A stretch of 64,000 nt of DNA from Candidatus Nitrotoga arctica (GTDB taxonomy: Bacteria; Pseudomonadota; Gammaproteobacteria; Burkholderiales; Gallionellaceae), in the NCBI RefSeq assembly GCF_918378365.1, contig NZ_OU912926.1, forward strand, positions 2,790,001-2,854,000. Direction: 5' to 3'. Shown here one piece after another: positions 39,043 to 48,602 of the stretch (within the stretch, counting starts at the first letter, position 1; each line of letters starts with the position of its first letter). The position numbers and the translations under genes are program-made. Under the pieces are notes generated by a model. That model was not told where the DNA came from, did no database searches, and worked only from the letters and a program-made list of their open reading frames with translations.

Positions 39043-41295
39043 ATGAAATTTGATTTTCCCATCATCATCATCGACGAGGATTTCCGCTCAGAAAATTCCA
39101 GTGGTCTGAGCGTGCGCGCTTTGGCCGGGGCCATCCAGAAAGAAGGCATGGAGGTGCTGGGTATAACCAGCTACGGGGATTTGACTTCATTCGCGCAGCA
39201 GCAAAGCCGAGCTTCGGCCTTTTTACTATCGATAGACGATGAGGAATTCGGCGGCGGCAGTAAAGAAGAGACAGCCATTGCACTGAAAAGCATCCGTGCT
39301 TTCGTGGAAGAGATCCGCTTTAAAAATGCCGATATCCCCATCTATCTATATGGCGAAACGCGTACTTCACGCCATATCCCGAATGACATCCTGCGCGAAT
39401 TGCATGGATTCATTCATATGCATGAAGACACGCCGGAATTTGTGGCGCGGCATATCATCCGTGAAGCTCGATTATATTTAGACTCACTCGCCCCGCCGTT
39501 TTTCCGCGCTCTGGTTAATTACGCGCAAGATGGTTCCTATTCTTGGCATTGCCCTGGCCACTCGGGCGGGGTCGCTTTCCTGAAATCGCCGGTAGGTCGA
39601 ATGTTTCACCAATTCTTTGGCGAGAATATGTTGCGTGCAGACGTGTGCAACTCAGTCGACGAGCTGGGTCAGCTGCTCGATCATACCGGACCGGTAGCGG
39701 CCAGCGAGCGAAATGCAGCGCGTATTTTCAGTTGCGATCACCTGTTCTTTGTGACTAACGGCACCTCTACATCAAATAAAATTGTATGGCATTCCACCGT
39801 CGCACCCGATGACATCGTAGTGGTGGATCGCAACTGTCATAAATCCATCCTGCATTCCATCATCATGACTGGTGCAATACCCGTATTCCTGATGCCGACA
39901 CGTAATCATTTCGGCATCATCGGACCAATTTCACTGGACGAGTTTAAAATTGAGACTATCCAGCGCAAGATCGATGCAAACCCGTTCATCAAGAATAAAA
40001 AGCAAAAGCCGCGCATCCTGACTATCACTCAAAGTACTTATGACGGCGTGTTGTACAACGTGGAAACCCTCAAACAAATGCTCGATGGGCAAATTGACAC
40101 CCTGCTTTTCGACGAGGCATGGTTACCGCATGCCGCCTTTCATGATTTCTACAAGGATATGCACGCCATCGGCCAAGGCCGTAAGCCGTGCAAGGAATCC
40201 ATGGTGTTTTCCACACAATCGACCCATAAAATGTTGGCCGGATTGAGTCAAGCCTCACAGATTTTGGTGCAGGACAGCGAAATGCGCAAACTGGACCGCG
40301 ACTGCTTCAACGAAGCCTATATGATGCATACCTCTACCAGCCCGCAGTACGCCATTATCGCGTCATGCGATGTGGCTGCCGCAATGATGGAGCCGCCCGG
40401 CGGCACCGCTCTGGTAGAAGAATCCATTGCTGAAGCGCTCGACTTTCGTCGTGCCATGCGCAAGGTGGATGAAGAATGGGGAGTGGATTGGTGGTTCAAA
40501 GTCTGGGGGCCGGACTTTCTCGCCGAAGAAGGCATGGCCTCGCGCGCGGACTGGATGCTGGGTGCAGATGATCGCTGGCATGGCTTCGGCAACTTGGCAC
40601 CGGGCTTCAACATGCTCGACCCGATCAAGGCCACCATTATCACCCCGGGGCTGGATGTCGGGGGAGACTTCGCCGATTCCGGCATTCCGGCTGCCATTGT
40701 CACCAAGTACTTGGCGGAAAATGGTGTTGTGGTGGAAAAAACCGGCCTCTATTCTTTTTTTATCATGTTTACTATTGGCATTACCAAGGGACGCTGGAAT
40801 ACCATGGTAACCGAGTTGCAGCAATTCAAGGATGACTATGACAAAAATCAGCCACTATGGCGTGTGCTGCCCGAATTTGTCGCCAAATACGCACGCTACG
40901 AGAAGATCGGCCTCCGTGACCTTTGCGACAATATTCACGGCATTTACAAGATCAATGACGTAGCGCGGTTAACCACCGAGATGTACCTTTCCAACATGGA
41001 GCCCGCCATGAAGCCGTCCGACGCTTTCGCTAAAATGGCGCACGGTGAAATTGACCGCGTGTCGATTGACGAACTGGAAGGACGCATCACCAGCGTGCTG
41101 TTGACGCCTTATCCACCAGGCATTCCGCTACTCATCCCGGGCGAACGCTTCAACAAAACCATCGTGGACTACCTCAAGTTTGCGCGAGACTTTAATCAGA
41201 AATTTCCAGGATTTGAGAGTGACATTCATGGCTTGGTAGCAAATGAGGGTAGTGACGGACCACGCTACTATGTGGATTGCGTAAGACAAGAGTAA
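39043..41295 (+). CDS. Orn/Lys/Arg decarboxylase (AdiA-like)
   Basis: A PLP-dependent fold-I decarboxylase of 750 residues. An N-terminal receiver-like wing domain (~1-130, IIIIDEDFRSENSSGL) precedes the large PLP domain, with WHCPGHSGGVAFLKSP and the Schiff-base Lys396 in STQSTHKMLAGLSQ. The C-terminal domain ends with TPYPPGIPLLIPGE. Length is closest to arginine decarboxylase AdiA, but arginine, lysine and ornithine specificity cannot be separated by eye, so no symbol is given. It makes polyamine precursors or consumes protons. It appears to be monocistronic with its own SD (AAGGAG). Confidence 0.93.
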   Translation: MKFDFPIIIIDEDFRSENSSGLSVRALAGAIQKEGMEVLGITSYGDLTSFAQQQSRASAFLLSIDDEEFGGGSKEETAIALKSIRAFVEEIRFKNADIPIYLYGETRTSRHIPNDILRELHGFIHMHEDTPEFVARHIIREARLYLDSLAPPFFRALVNYAQDGSYSWHCPGHSGGVAFLKSPVGRMFHQFFGENMLRADVCNSVDELGQLLDHTGPVAASERNAARIFSCDHLFFVTNGTSTSNKIVWHSTVAPDDIVVVDRNCHKSILHSIIMTGAIPVFLMPTRNHFGIIGPISLDEFKIETIQRKIDANPFIKNKKQKPRILTITQSTYDGVLYNVETLKQMLDGQIDTLLFDEAWLPHAAFHDFYKDMHAIGQGRKPCKESMVFSTQSTHKMLAGLSQASQILVQDSEMRKLDRDCFNEAYMMHTSTSPQYAIIASCDVAAAMMEPPGGTALVEESIAEALDFRRAMRKVDEEWGVDWWFKVWGPDFLAEEGMASRADWMLGADDRWHGFGNLAPGFNMLDPIKATIITPGLDVGGDFADSGIPAAIVTKYLAENGVVVEKTGLYSFFIMFTIGITKGRWNTMVTELQQFKDDYDKNQPLWRVLPEFVAKYARYEKIGLRDLCDNIHGIYKINDVARLTTEMYLSNMEPAMKPSDAFAKMAHGEIDRVSIDELEGRITSVLLTPYPPGIPLLIPGERFNKTIVDYLKFARDFNQKFPGFESDIHGLVANEGSDGPRYYVDCVRQE

Positions 41296-41346
41296 GTGCG
41301 ATTAGAATTTGAATCTGGCCTGAATTAGGCCCGGCTAAAACTACAA

Positions 41347-41466
41347 TTACGGCTTGGCAAATTCTATTTTATAACTAGCTGCTTTCAATACGAGGCCGAG
41401 CAGTAAAAAATATTCTCGAAGGCCATGCATGCCGGTCATAAGCTTGGTGCACTCAATATCAACCAG
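41347..41466 (-). other. In-frame open segment after the relA stop
   Basis: After the relA stop codon (41469-41467) the same frame stays open for 39 codons to TAA at 41349-41347. The text begins LVDIECTKLM and contains GMHGLREYFLLLG. This faintly recalls the start of an ACT domain (VDIE..., GLLRDIS...), which usually follows at this point in RelA. It may be a decayed ACT remnant or chance. I do not treat it as part of the protein. Confidence 0.25.
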
Positions 41467-43461
41467 TCAAGGTAATTTTTTTTGACTTACCCATTGCGCA
41501 CTGAGCATACGGTGGCTCCTATTTTCAGGCAAGTGCTGCATGAATGAACAATCCTGACGATGAATAGTCATCCCCCGGTCGCGCGTGACATATCCAACAA
41601 TCAAATCCTGCGGCACGGGCTTGCAACATTTCGCTATTCGGGTCAGCAAATTACCCATGCCTTCAACCAGAATATCTGTGGGGGATGAACGTGCAGCAGT
41701 AGACCTGAAGACAATTGGTTTTATTATTTCTACTGTCCTCGCTGGCATCTCGTCCTGAATGGCGGTGACAAGATGTCGTTGCGTGACATCGCCCCGCCCG
41801 AGTGCGGCCAACAAGTTTTCCAACTTATTAAAATGCAACTTTTGCGCGATTTTTTCCTGATTTAAGGAGGTAACGCCCAGCCGGTGCAGTTCACGATCCA
41901 ACTGCATCCTACCCTGAGAAATATGTTCATCAAAACTCTGATACTTGAACCAGTGCCGCACCTTGGCCCGGGCTCGCTGACTTTGCAAATAACCATGGGC
42001 AGGATTAAGCCAGTCACGGCTCGGTGAACCCTGTTTGGCAACCAGGATTTCTACCCGTTGCCCGTGTTGCAACTTGTAATTGAGCGGCACTATGCTGCCA
42101 TCTACCTTGGCACCGCGCGTACGGTGTCCCAAATCAGTATGCACCGCATAGGAAAAATCCACCGGAGTCGCGCCTTGGGGCAAATTGATCACCTTCCCCT
42201 GAGGCGTAAGCACATAAACCTGATCATGGAATAATTCATTCCTGAATTGCGCCAGCATGTCACCACTATCAGTTACATCTTCTTTCCATTCTAAAATCTG
42301 GCGCAGCAATACAATCTGTTCATCGAACCTGACATCCGATTTTGCGCCTTCTTTATATCGCCAGTGGGCAGCGACACCCAATTCCGAATGCTGGTGCATC
42401 TCAAAAGTTCGTATCTGCACCTCAAGTGCCAAGTTGCGCGGACCGAACACAGCTGTATGCAATGAGCGGTAGTGATTGCTCTTGGGATGCGCAATGTAAT
42501 CATCAAATTCGCTTGAAATAGGCTGCCACAAGTTATGTACCAGTCCAAGTGCCGCATAACAATCCTTGACATCATTCACCAGAATCCGCACTGCACGCAC
42601 ATCATAGAGCTCGCTGAAATCTATGCGCTTGCGCTTCATCTTGTTGATGATGCTGAAGATGTGCTTGGGCCGTCCTGTCACCTCCGCCTTGATGCCTGCC
42701 TGATTCAGTTCCAGCCTCAACTGAGTCAGCACATCCGCGATATATTGTTCACGATCTACCCGGCGCTCATCCAGCAGCGTAGCCACTTTCTTGTAAATAT
42801 CCGGTTCCAGATAACGCAGAGAAAGATCTTCCAGTTCCCATTTTATTTGCCATACGCCGAGGCGATTTGCCAGTGGCGCAAAAATACCCTGCGTTTCAAG
42901 CGCAATCAGCTTTTGCTGATCTTCGCTGGCACCTGACAAGCAACGCATAGTCTGGGTTCGCTCAGCAAGCTTGATTAACACCACACGAATGTCTTCCACC
43001 ATGGACAAAACCATTTTTCGCAAACTTTCTATCTGCTGGCCGCTATCACCTTTTTTCTTTTCTATTTTATGCAGGCCTTGCATCTCGCTGAATTCCCGGA
43101 TTTGCTCAATACGCGAAATCCCTTCAACCAAATGGCTTATATTAGCGCTAAAACGTGTTTCCAAAACTTCAGCCCAGTTGCCCAGATACTCGGGCACCGC
43201 GTGCATTATGGCGGCGGCTATGGTTTCAAAATCCATATTCAAATCAATCAGGATAGATGCCGCACCAAGCGCGTGCTGAAACAAGGGTGCGCCCGTTATT
43301 TCAACTTGCCCGGCATAAAGTGGCTCAGCCAATTCGCAGGCGTGGCGGATCGCCCCGACTTCTGCAGAAACAAAAGTTTTTGATAAGGAATCAAGCCAGG
43401 AATCGATATCCACTCCGCCATTAGCAGACGAGGAAGAAAATTTTTGTTGAACGGACACCAT
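41467..43461 (-). CDS. relA: (p)ppGpp synthetase, RelA type, lacking ACT domain
   Basis: Stringent-response alarmone synthase, 664 residues against roughly 740 in the family. The N-terminal hydrolase domain is degenerate: the HD dyad is replaced by MHAVPEY near residue 90, so no hydrolase activity is expected. The synthetase domain has YDVRAVRILV and the EFDDYIAHPKSNHYRSLHTA block, whose E-x-D-D motif marks RelA rather than SpoT. A TGS domain follows (VYVLTPQGKVINLPQGATP), then the zinc-finger/RIS region with RIAKCCKPVPQD. The protein then stops, without the C-terminal ACT/RRM domain that senses stalled ribosomes. Confidence 0.93.
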   Translation of the reverse strand: MVSVQQKFSSSSANGGVDIDSWLDSLSKTFVSAEVGAIRHACELAEPLYAGQVEITGAPLFQHALGAASILIDLNMDFETIAAAIMHAVPEYLGNWAEVLETRFSANISHLVEGISRIEQIREFSEMQGLHKIEKKKGDSGQQIESLRKMVLSMVEDIRVVLIKLAERTQTMRCLSGASEDQQKLIALETQGIFAPLANRLGVWQIKWELEDLSLRYLEPDIYKKVATLLDERRVDREQYIADVLTQLRLELNQAGIKAEVTGRPKHIFSIINKMKRKRIDFSELYDVRAVRILVNDVKDCYAALGLVHNLWQPISSEFDDYIAHPKSNHYRSLHTAVFGPRNLALEVQIRTFEMHQHSELGVAAHWRYKEGAKSDVRFDEQIVLLRQILEWKEDVTDSGDMLAQFRNELFHDQVYVLTPQGKVINLPQGATPVDFSYAVHTDLGHRTRGAKVDGSIVPLNYKLQHGQRVEILVAKQGSPSRDWLNPAHGYLQSQRARAKVRHWFKYQSFDEHISQGRMQLDRELHRLGVTSLNQEKIAQKLHFNKLENLLAALGRGDVTQRHLVTAIQDEMPARTVEIIKPIVFRSTAARSSPTDILVEGMGNLLTRIAKCCKPVPQDLIVGYVTRDRGMTIHRQDCSFMQHLPENRSHRMLSAQWVSQKKLP

Positions 43462-43602
43462 GGAATATTATCGCATCAATGTAGTCATTCAGGATTTTTT
43501 AGGCATTGACGCTCGCATCAGCCTGCTAAAGTGCTTTCCCCTATCACTCCAAATTATCAGACAGCAATTCTAATCGAGCATCAACACACCCAACCGCTTA
43601 TG

Positions 43603-43917
43603 GGCACCTCTAAAAAATAAATTACGACGAATTCCGCCAAGTTTAAATATTTCCTGGTTTTTAGGACGTCATCTGATTTCCGAGCTTATCAACGCCAGGA
43701 TAGACCTTTTTCATTAAACTTCTTCTATCTTATGCTATAGCGAGCGCACTCTCATTAACGACCATCGCCGTCAACTTGGTCGACGTGTCTCAACATCAAA
43801 AAGACCGGGGCATGGGGGTATGGAACGATTTGAGTAGCAGAGATGTGGACATAGTATCCCAAGCTCTGACCGTAACTGGTGCCTCAGTGGCGATTGATGG
43901 TGAATTTTAGAGGTGCC
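43603..43917. mobile_element. 315-bp element with 13-bp terminal inverted repeats (MITE or IS remnant)
   Basis: The region is bounded by GGCACCTCTAAAA at 43603-43615 and its exact reverse complement TTTTAGAGGTGCC at 43905-43917. It lies in a gap between relA and coq7 with no housekeeping gene. Inside, the plus strand is open from about 43710 to a TAG that falls inside the right repeat, containing LLLSYAIASALSLTTIAV and GVWNDLSSRDVDIV. This could be a piece of a transposase, but I cannot name the family. No clear target-site duplication is visible. Size and structure fit a miniature or internally deleted element. Confidence 0.6.
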
Positions 43918-44007
43918 TATAGAGAAGGCCTCACTACGGTACAGAAAAAGCAGAGCGAAAACGCTTCTTCATCACTTTATCGAAAAAAATTTGGGTACAA
44001 TACCACG

Positions 44008-44634
44008 CTATATCCAATATGCAGTCTGTGTCATTACCTTTGCGCTCACTTGCATCGCCAACTTTATCGGCAGTGGCAATTCCGCACCACCCAGCTGCGC
44101 TGCAATATCCCCGTGCCGAGTTTCGTCTATGAGCATTTGCCGAACAACCGTACGACTTTTTATATCCTGTTCTGGCAATTTCTCCAAATGACTTTGTAAA
44201 TGTGCACCTACCTGACGTTCGGTTTCCGCCATAAATCCCAGATTCCATTTATCACCTAGCAATCCGGCGAGCGCGCCAATGACCAACGAATTGCCATACC
44301 AAATTGGATTGAGCAAGCTCAGATGACCTCCTAACTCATGCACACGTCGCGACGTCCATGCCAGATGTTCGGTCTCCTCGTTCGCTGTCTGCTGCAATTC
44401 TTCCTGCACCACAGGATCGCGCGCCGTCAGTGCTTGTCCTTGATATAATGCTTGAGCGCAAATCTCACCGCTATGATTGACCCGCATTAACGCTGCTGAG
44501 AGCTTTTTCTCATTCTCGTCTAATGCGGCATCCGGCAAACCGGCATCAGGAAAAGGGCGAATACTATGCGCTTCGCTAAATAGAGTGCGCAAACTTTTGT
44601 CGAATTTTATAATCAAGCTGTCGAAACTCAACAC
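44008..44634 (-). CDS. coq7: 3-demethoxyubiquinol 3-hydroxylase (Coq7 family)
   Basis: Di-iron membrane-associated hydroxylase of ubiquinone biosynthesis, 208 residues. The duplicated iron-binding motifs are visible: [20 protein letters not shown], then [14 protein letters not shown], and late in the protein [16 protein letters not shown]. This is the bacterial Coq7 form that replaces UbiF in many betaproteobacteria. The [20 protein letters not shown] segment is the typical membrane-contact region. It is transcribed alone, divergent from the porin gene. Confidence 0.96.
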   Translation of the reverse strand: MLSFDSLIIKFDKSLRTLFSEAHSIRPFPDAGLPDAALDENEKKLSAALMRVNHSGEICAQALYQGQALTARDPVVQEELQQTANEETEHLAWTSRRVHELGGHLSLLNPIWYGNSLVIGALAGLLGDKWNLGFMAETERQVGAHLQSHLEKLPEQDIKSRTVVRQMLIDETRHGDIAAQLGGAELPLPIKLAMQVSAKVMTQTAYWI

Positions 44635-44819
44635 AGAACTCTCCTTTGCATTTTTTTACCCATCTCGATAGTACGGACACCTTTAAAAATTAACACTCTA
44701 TTCCACCTACACGATTTCGCAGCAAAAAATTTTGGTTACCTATTTTAGCGTATACGGTGAGGGGAAATTGTTGTTTTCTGCTTACCAAGCTTGCCCTTCA
44801 ATTAAACTAGAGGGAGTTT

Positions 44820-44855
44820 TTGTTTATCCTATTTGATGTTGTAATAATACAACAT
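44820..44855 (+). promoter_or_regulatory. Predicted porin promoter with overlapping palindrome
   Basis: TTGTTT (44820-44825) and AATAAT (44843-44848) are separated by 17 bp, a reasonable sigma-70 match. A perfect 8-bp inverted repeat, ATGTTGTA-ATAA-TACAACAT (44836-44855), covers the -10 box. A repressor binding it would block the promoter directly. Start-site position and any regulator are inferred. Confidence 0.5.
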
Positions 44856-44882
44856 GCAACTTGCTTATCTCTTAAGCTCTCT

Positions 44883-44943
44883 GTCAGAATACGGTCTGAC
44901 TTCTCATAAGTGGTTTAAATTTGAGAGGTTTTCCCGGAAAACC
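44883..44943 (+). promoter_or_regulatory. Two stem-loops in the porin leader
   Basis: GTCAGA/TCTGAC (44883-44888 and 44895-44900) and GGTTTTC-CCG-GAAAACC (44927-44943) are perfect inverted repeats in the presumed 5' untranslated region. The second ends 13 nt before the AAGGAGA ribosome-binding site (44957-44963). They may stabilise the abundant porin message or be small-RNA targets. Confidence 0.5.
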
Positions 44944-44970
44944 AATTTAGTAAATCAAGGAGAACATTTT

Positions 44971-46086
44971 ATGAACATGAATAAAAGTTTGATTGCTCTA
45001 GCCGTCGCAAGTGTATTTGCGAGCTCAGCAGCAATCGCCGACGTCAGTATTTACGGTCAAGCTAACGTATCCTATGACCTCATACAAAATGATGGAAACA
45101 GGGACAGCACCGGGGTAGGTAGCAATGCATCACGCATTGGCTTTAAGGGTTCGGAAGATTTGGGTGGCGGTTTGTCCGCAATCTGGCAAATTGAAAACCA
45201 AATTGCGATTGGCGCAGGTCAAGGCGGCACAGATAGCCCAGGTTCTGATACACGCCTTGCCTTCCGTGACACCTTCGCTGGCTTGAAATTCGACCAAGCA
45301 GGTACTGTAAGATTAGGTCGTTTCGATACCCCCTACAAGGTCTCTACTCGTGACATGGACATGTTCCAAAATACCATCGCTGATAACCGCAGTCTGATGG
45401 GTATCGGGCATGATGTTCGTACCAACAATACCGTTGGTTTCAACACCTTGAATTATAGCGGTTTCAGTCTGGCAGGTTCTTATTTTGGTGATCAAGGCGG
45501 TACAGCACCAGGGAAAAATCAAAACTTAGGTCCAAATAACAGCTTAAACCACACAAATGAAGGTGCATCGCTTGCTGCCATGTACGGCAATGATCAGACT
45601 CCGTTTTATGGTGCTTTGGCTTATCAAAGCGTAAGCAATGGTCCTGGTCAATTGGATTTGCCTAGTTTTGGTGCTGCTGGACTTAGCACCAGAGCATGGA
45701 AAGGGGCCGTTGGTTACGCTACAACTCTGTTTGCGTTAAACGGTGTGTATGAAAAAATCAACAATAAAATTGGCTCTGGCGATTCCAAAGCTTGGTATCT
45801 ATCCGGCAAATACAACATGACTTCAGCTGACGCGCTTAAACTGGCGTATGCTAATGTCGATAACAATGCTGGAAATACTCCAAACTCTGGAGCCAAGCAG
45901 TATACATTTGGTTACGACCACAAAATGAGTGCACGCAGCACGTTGTATGCTTTGTACAGCAAGCTGAAAAATGATGGAAACGCAAACTACCAGCTTGGCT
46001 GGAACAGTGAAGGCACTTCCATTAGTAATACTGCTCGTGGTGGTGACGCGGATACCTTCTCAGTGGGTATGAAACATTCGTTCTAA
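44971..46086 (+). CDS. Gram-negative outer-membrane porin (Porin_4 type)
   Basis: A 371-residue general-diffusion porin. The signal peptide MNMNKSLIALAVASVFASSAAIA is followed by mature DVSIYGQANVSYDL, the classic betaproteobacterial porin opening. Later features are RLGRFDTPYK, alternating beta-strands, a loop-3-like acidic region, and the terminal aromatic SVGMKHSF needed for BAM-dependent assembly. The start is set by AAGGAGA 7 nt upstream. A strong intrinsic terminator follows, so it is transcribed alone and probably highly expressed. Confidence 0.95.
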   Translation: MNMNKSLIALAVASVFASSAAIADVSIYGQANVSYDLIQNDGNRDSTGVGSNASRIGFKGSEDLGGGLSAIWQIENQIAIGAGQGGTDSPGSDTRLAFRDTFAGLKFDQAGTVRLGRFDTPYKVSTRDMDMFQNTIADNRSLMGIGHDVRTNNTVGFNTLNYSGFSLAGSYFGDQGGTAPGKNQNLGPNNSLNHTNEGASLAAMYGNDQTPFYGALAYQSVSNGPGQLDLPSFGAAGLSTRAWKGAVGYATTLFALNGVYEKINNKIGSGDSKAWYLSGKYNMTSADALKLAYANVDNNAGNTPNSGAKQYTFGYDHKMSARSTLYALYSKLKNDGNANYQLGWNSEGTSISNTARGGDADTFSVGMKHSF

Positions 46087-46123
46087 ATTATTGTCCTCGC
46101 AAGAGGATAACGACTTGAATGTT

Positions 46124-46152
46124 AAACGGGTACCTTCGGGTACCCGTTTTTT
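46124..46152 (+). terminator. Intrinsic terminator of the porin gene
   Basis: A perfect 11-bp stem AAACGGGTACC / GGTACCCGTTT is closed by the extra-stable TTCG tetraloop and runs into TTTTTT. It is a textbook Rho-independent terminator. As trpC converges from the right, it may also work in reverse through the A-run on the other side. Confidence 0.95.
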
Positions 46153-46302
46153 ATATTGATATAATACGGGGGAGATTCTTCAATACCAGCGCCTGCAAAT
46201 GATCCGTGGTAACCATTTTCCCAAGTTAAGATAACTTGTTTGTATATCTCTGTTGCTCTGTAATCTAGGAATAGTCCAAGCCACCACGAGCGCGCACATG
46301 CA

Positions 46303-47094
46303 TCACAACCCAAACAGCCTTGCTAAGGCAACGCCTGGTTCGGGCGCACGCATAAATGCCTCGCCTACCAAAAAAACATTGACGTGATTATTGCGCATCA
46401 GTTGTACATCTTCTGCTTGGAGGATGCCACTTTCGGTTACCACAATACGTTCTTGTGGAATGTGCGGTAATAAATCCAACGTAGTTTGCAGTGTTACCTC
46501 AAAAGTACGCAAATTGCGGTTATTAATACCGATAAGCGGAGTGGTGAGTTGTAATGCCTCGTCCAATTCTGATTTATTATGCACTTCTATCAGCACGCTT
46601 AGTCCCAAGCTATGTGCCAAAACTTCGAATTCTTGCATCTGCGCCAAACTTAATGCTGCCGCGATCAGCAGGATGCAGTCCGCTCCTAACGCACGTGCCT
46701 GATAAATCTGGTAGATATCTACCATGAAATCCTTGCGCAGCACCGGAATTGAACAAGCGGCCCGCGCTTCTTGGAGATATTCGGCACTGCCCTGAAAGAA
46801 TTGCGCATCGGTTAATACTGACAGGCAGGCCGCGCCATGATTTGCATAACTCGCAGCAATTTCCGCTGGGTGGAAATCCGCGCGCAACACACCTTTGCTC
46901 GGACTGGCTTTTTTAATTTCGGCTATCACAGCGGGCTGACCTGCTGTAATTTTTCTGCGAATTGCTCCGATAAAATCACGAGTAGGTAAGGCTTGCTCCG
47001 CCTTAGCGCGCATGGTTACCCATGAGCATTCGGCTTTTGCGGCAGCAATTTCTTGCGCCTTAACAGTAAGAATTTTTTGCAGAATGTCAGACAT
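46303..47094 (-). CDS. trpC: Indole-3-glycerol phosphate synthase
   Basis: TIM-barrel enzyme of tryptophan synthesis that closes the indole ring of CdRP. The 263 residues start [20 protein letters not shown]. Key segments are [19 protein letters not shown] (catalytic Lys), [33 protein letters not shown] and the phosphate-binding TESGI. It stands apart from other trp genes and is divergent from proA. In many betaproteobacteria trpGDC are together, so trpG and trpD must lie elsewhere. Confidence 0.97.
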   Translation of the reverse strand: MSDILQKILTVKAQEIAAAKAECSWVTMRAKAEQALPTRDFIGAIRRKITAGQPAVIAEIKKASPSKGVLRADFHPAEIAASYANHGAACLSVLTDAQFFQGSAEYLQEARAACSIPVLRKDFMVDIYQIYQARALGADCILLIAAALSLAQMQEFEVLAHSLGLSVLIEVHNKSELDEALQLTTPLIGINNRNLRTFEVTLQTTLDLLPHIPQERIVVTESGILQAEDVQLMRNNHVNVFLVGEAFMRAPEPGVALARLFGL

Positions 47095-47111
47095 GGCAGA
47101 CCCTAATATAC

Positions 47112-47157
47112 TAAGGTGCGTATTTTAACTTAAGTGCAATGGTAAAATGCGCACTTA
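47112..47157. promoter_or_regulatory. Dyad-symmetric divergent promoter region (trpC/proA)
   Basis: TAAGTGC (47131-47137) and GCACTTA (47151-47157) form a perfect inverted repeat. A wider imperfect symmetry joins TAAGGTGCGTATTTTAAC (47112-47129) to the complement of 47141-47157. The A+T-rich halves, TTTTAA and TAAAAT, could be back-to-back -10 boxes for the two divergent genes. Confidence 0.35.
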
Positions 47158-47277
47158 TAGAGGGACAAAATGCAGCGATATCCGTCATCAATGAGATGAA
47201 TGAGATGGCTGTGTTGACAATGATGGAGTCGCTGCGCTCTGCCCATCTACTGGCTCCACTTGAATTATGAGGTAGAA

Positions 47278-48537
47278 ATGGATGACATAAAAACATATAT
47301 GCAACAGGTCGGGCAGAAGGCCCGCGCCGCTTCGCGCATTATGGCGCAAGCTGGCACAGCGAAAAAAAATCTTGCCCTGGAAAATATTGCTGCTGCTGTT
47401 CTGAGCAGCACTGCACAACTCATTACGGCGAACGCCAAGGATACCGCTGCTGCCCGTGTTAACGGATTGGATGCTGCCTCCATCGACCGTCTCACCCTAA
47501 CTGAAAAATCCGTGCGCAACATGGCAGAAGGGCTATTGCAGATAGCGGCCCTGCCGGATCTCATCGGTGAGATTAGCGACCTGAAATATCGTCCTTCCGG
47601 CATCCAGGTCGGTAAAATGCGTGTACCGCTTGGTGTTATCGGCATCATTTATGAATCCCGCCCAAATGTGACGGCTGATGCAGCAGGGCTTTGCCTGAAA
47701 TCCGGCAATGCTGCCATTTTACGCGGTGGCTCCGAGGCGATTTATTCCAACCAGGCAATTGCGGCATGCGTCCACCAGGGACTGCGCGAAGCTGGCTTGC
47801 CGGAGACTGCGGTGCAGGTGATCAACACCACCGATCGTGCAGCAGTAGGCGAACTTATTACCATGCGGGAATATGTGGACGTGATCGTGCCGCGCGGCGG
47901 AAAAAGTCTAATCGCGCGCATCGCGGAAGAAGCCCGTGTGCCGGTTATTAAACATCTGGACGGTATTTGCCATGTATATATCGACGACGAGGCTGATTTA
48001 GAAAAAGCCATCCGCATCGCCGATAACTCCAAAACTCAGCGTTATGGTGTGTGTAATACCATGGAAACCTTGTTGGTGGCTGCCAGTATGGCGCCGCATG
48101 TGCTGCCTCAATTATGTAAAATATATCTGGATAAAGGCGTGGAGCTGCGTGGTGACGAAACCGCATGTAGATTCGTTACACAAATGACAATTGCTACAGA
48201 AGAAGATTGGCGCACCGAATATCTTGCGCCGATTTTGAGCGTGCGTGTGGTGGCGGGGCTGGATGATGCTATTGCGCATATCAACACCTATGGATCACAG
48301 CACACTGACAGCATCGTGACTGAGAATTACACCAAGGCGATGCGGTTTTTACGCGAAGTGGATTCCAGCTCGGTCATGGTGAATGCTTCAACACGCTTTG
48401 CCGATGGCTTTGAATACGGATTAGGCGCGGAAATCGGTATCTCCACGGACAAAATTCACGCGCGCGGCCCCGTGGGATTGGAAGGATTAACCTCGCAGAA
48501 ATTTATTGTATTGGGTAGCGGGCATATAAGAAATTAG
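47278..48537 (+). CDS. proA: Glutamate-5-semialdehyde dehydrogenase
   Basis: Reduces gamma-glutamyl phosphate to the semialdehyde in proline synthesis. The 419-residue form starting [12 protein letters not shown] is chosen because GAGGT precedes it; a TTG at 47260 would add six residues. Visible motifs are [34 protein letters not shown] and the catalytic Cys259 in [12 protein letters not shown]. The C-terminal [17 protein letters not shown] is typical. It is followed 65 bp later by lpdA on the same strand. Confidence 0.97.
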   Translation: MDDIKTYMQQVGQKARAASRIMAQAGTAKKNLALENIAAAVLSSTAQLITANAKDTAAARVNGLDAASIDRLTLTEKSVRNMAEGLLQIAALPDLIGEISDLKYRPSGIQVGKMRVPLGVIGIIYESRPNVTADAAGLCLKSGNAAILRGGSEAIYSNQAIAACVHQGLREAGLPETAVQVINTTDRAAVGELITMREYVDVIVPRGGKSLIARIAEEARVPVIKHLDGICHVYIDDEADLEKAIRIADNSKTQRYGVCNTMETLLVAASMAPHVLPQLCKIYLDKGVELRGDETACRFVTQMTIATEEDWRTEYLAPILSVRVVAGLDDAIAHINTYGSQHTDSIVTENYTKAMRFLREVDSSSVMVNASTRFADGFEYGLGAEIGISTDKIHARGPVGLEGLTSQKFIVLGSGHIRN

Positions 48538-48602
48538 CAGGAGTATTTCTCACCAAGAGTTTATGTGTAAATGCACTTCTGAAATGATCACGAAAGAAAA
48601 TT

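Larger units (their letters stand above)
44635..44970. other. Divergent coq7/porin intergenic region, 336 bp
   Basis: This gap carries both promoters and the porin leader, described separately at 44820-44855 and 44883-44943. The half nearest coq7 is A+T-rich with no further structure seen. An in-frame upstream ATG for the porin (44854) falls in the leader and would give a non-signal N terminus, so it is not used. Confidence 0.4.

Noticed and set aside
46122..46313. 63-codon minus-strand ORF after the porin gene
   Set aside because: It reads through the porin terminator hairpin and overlaps the trpC 3' end. It has no protein-like features.
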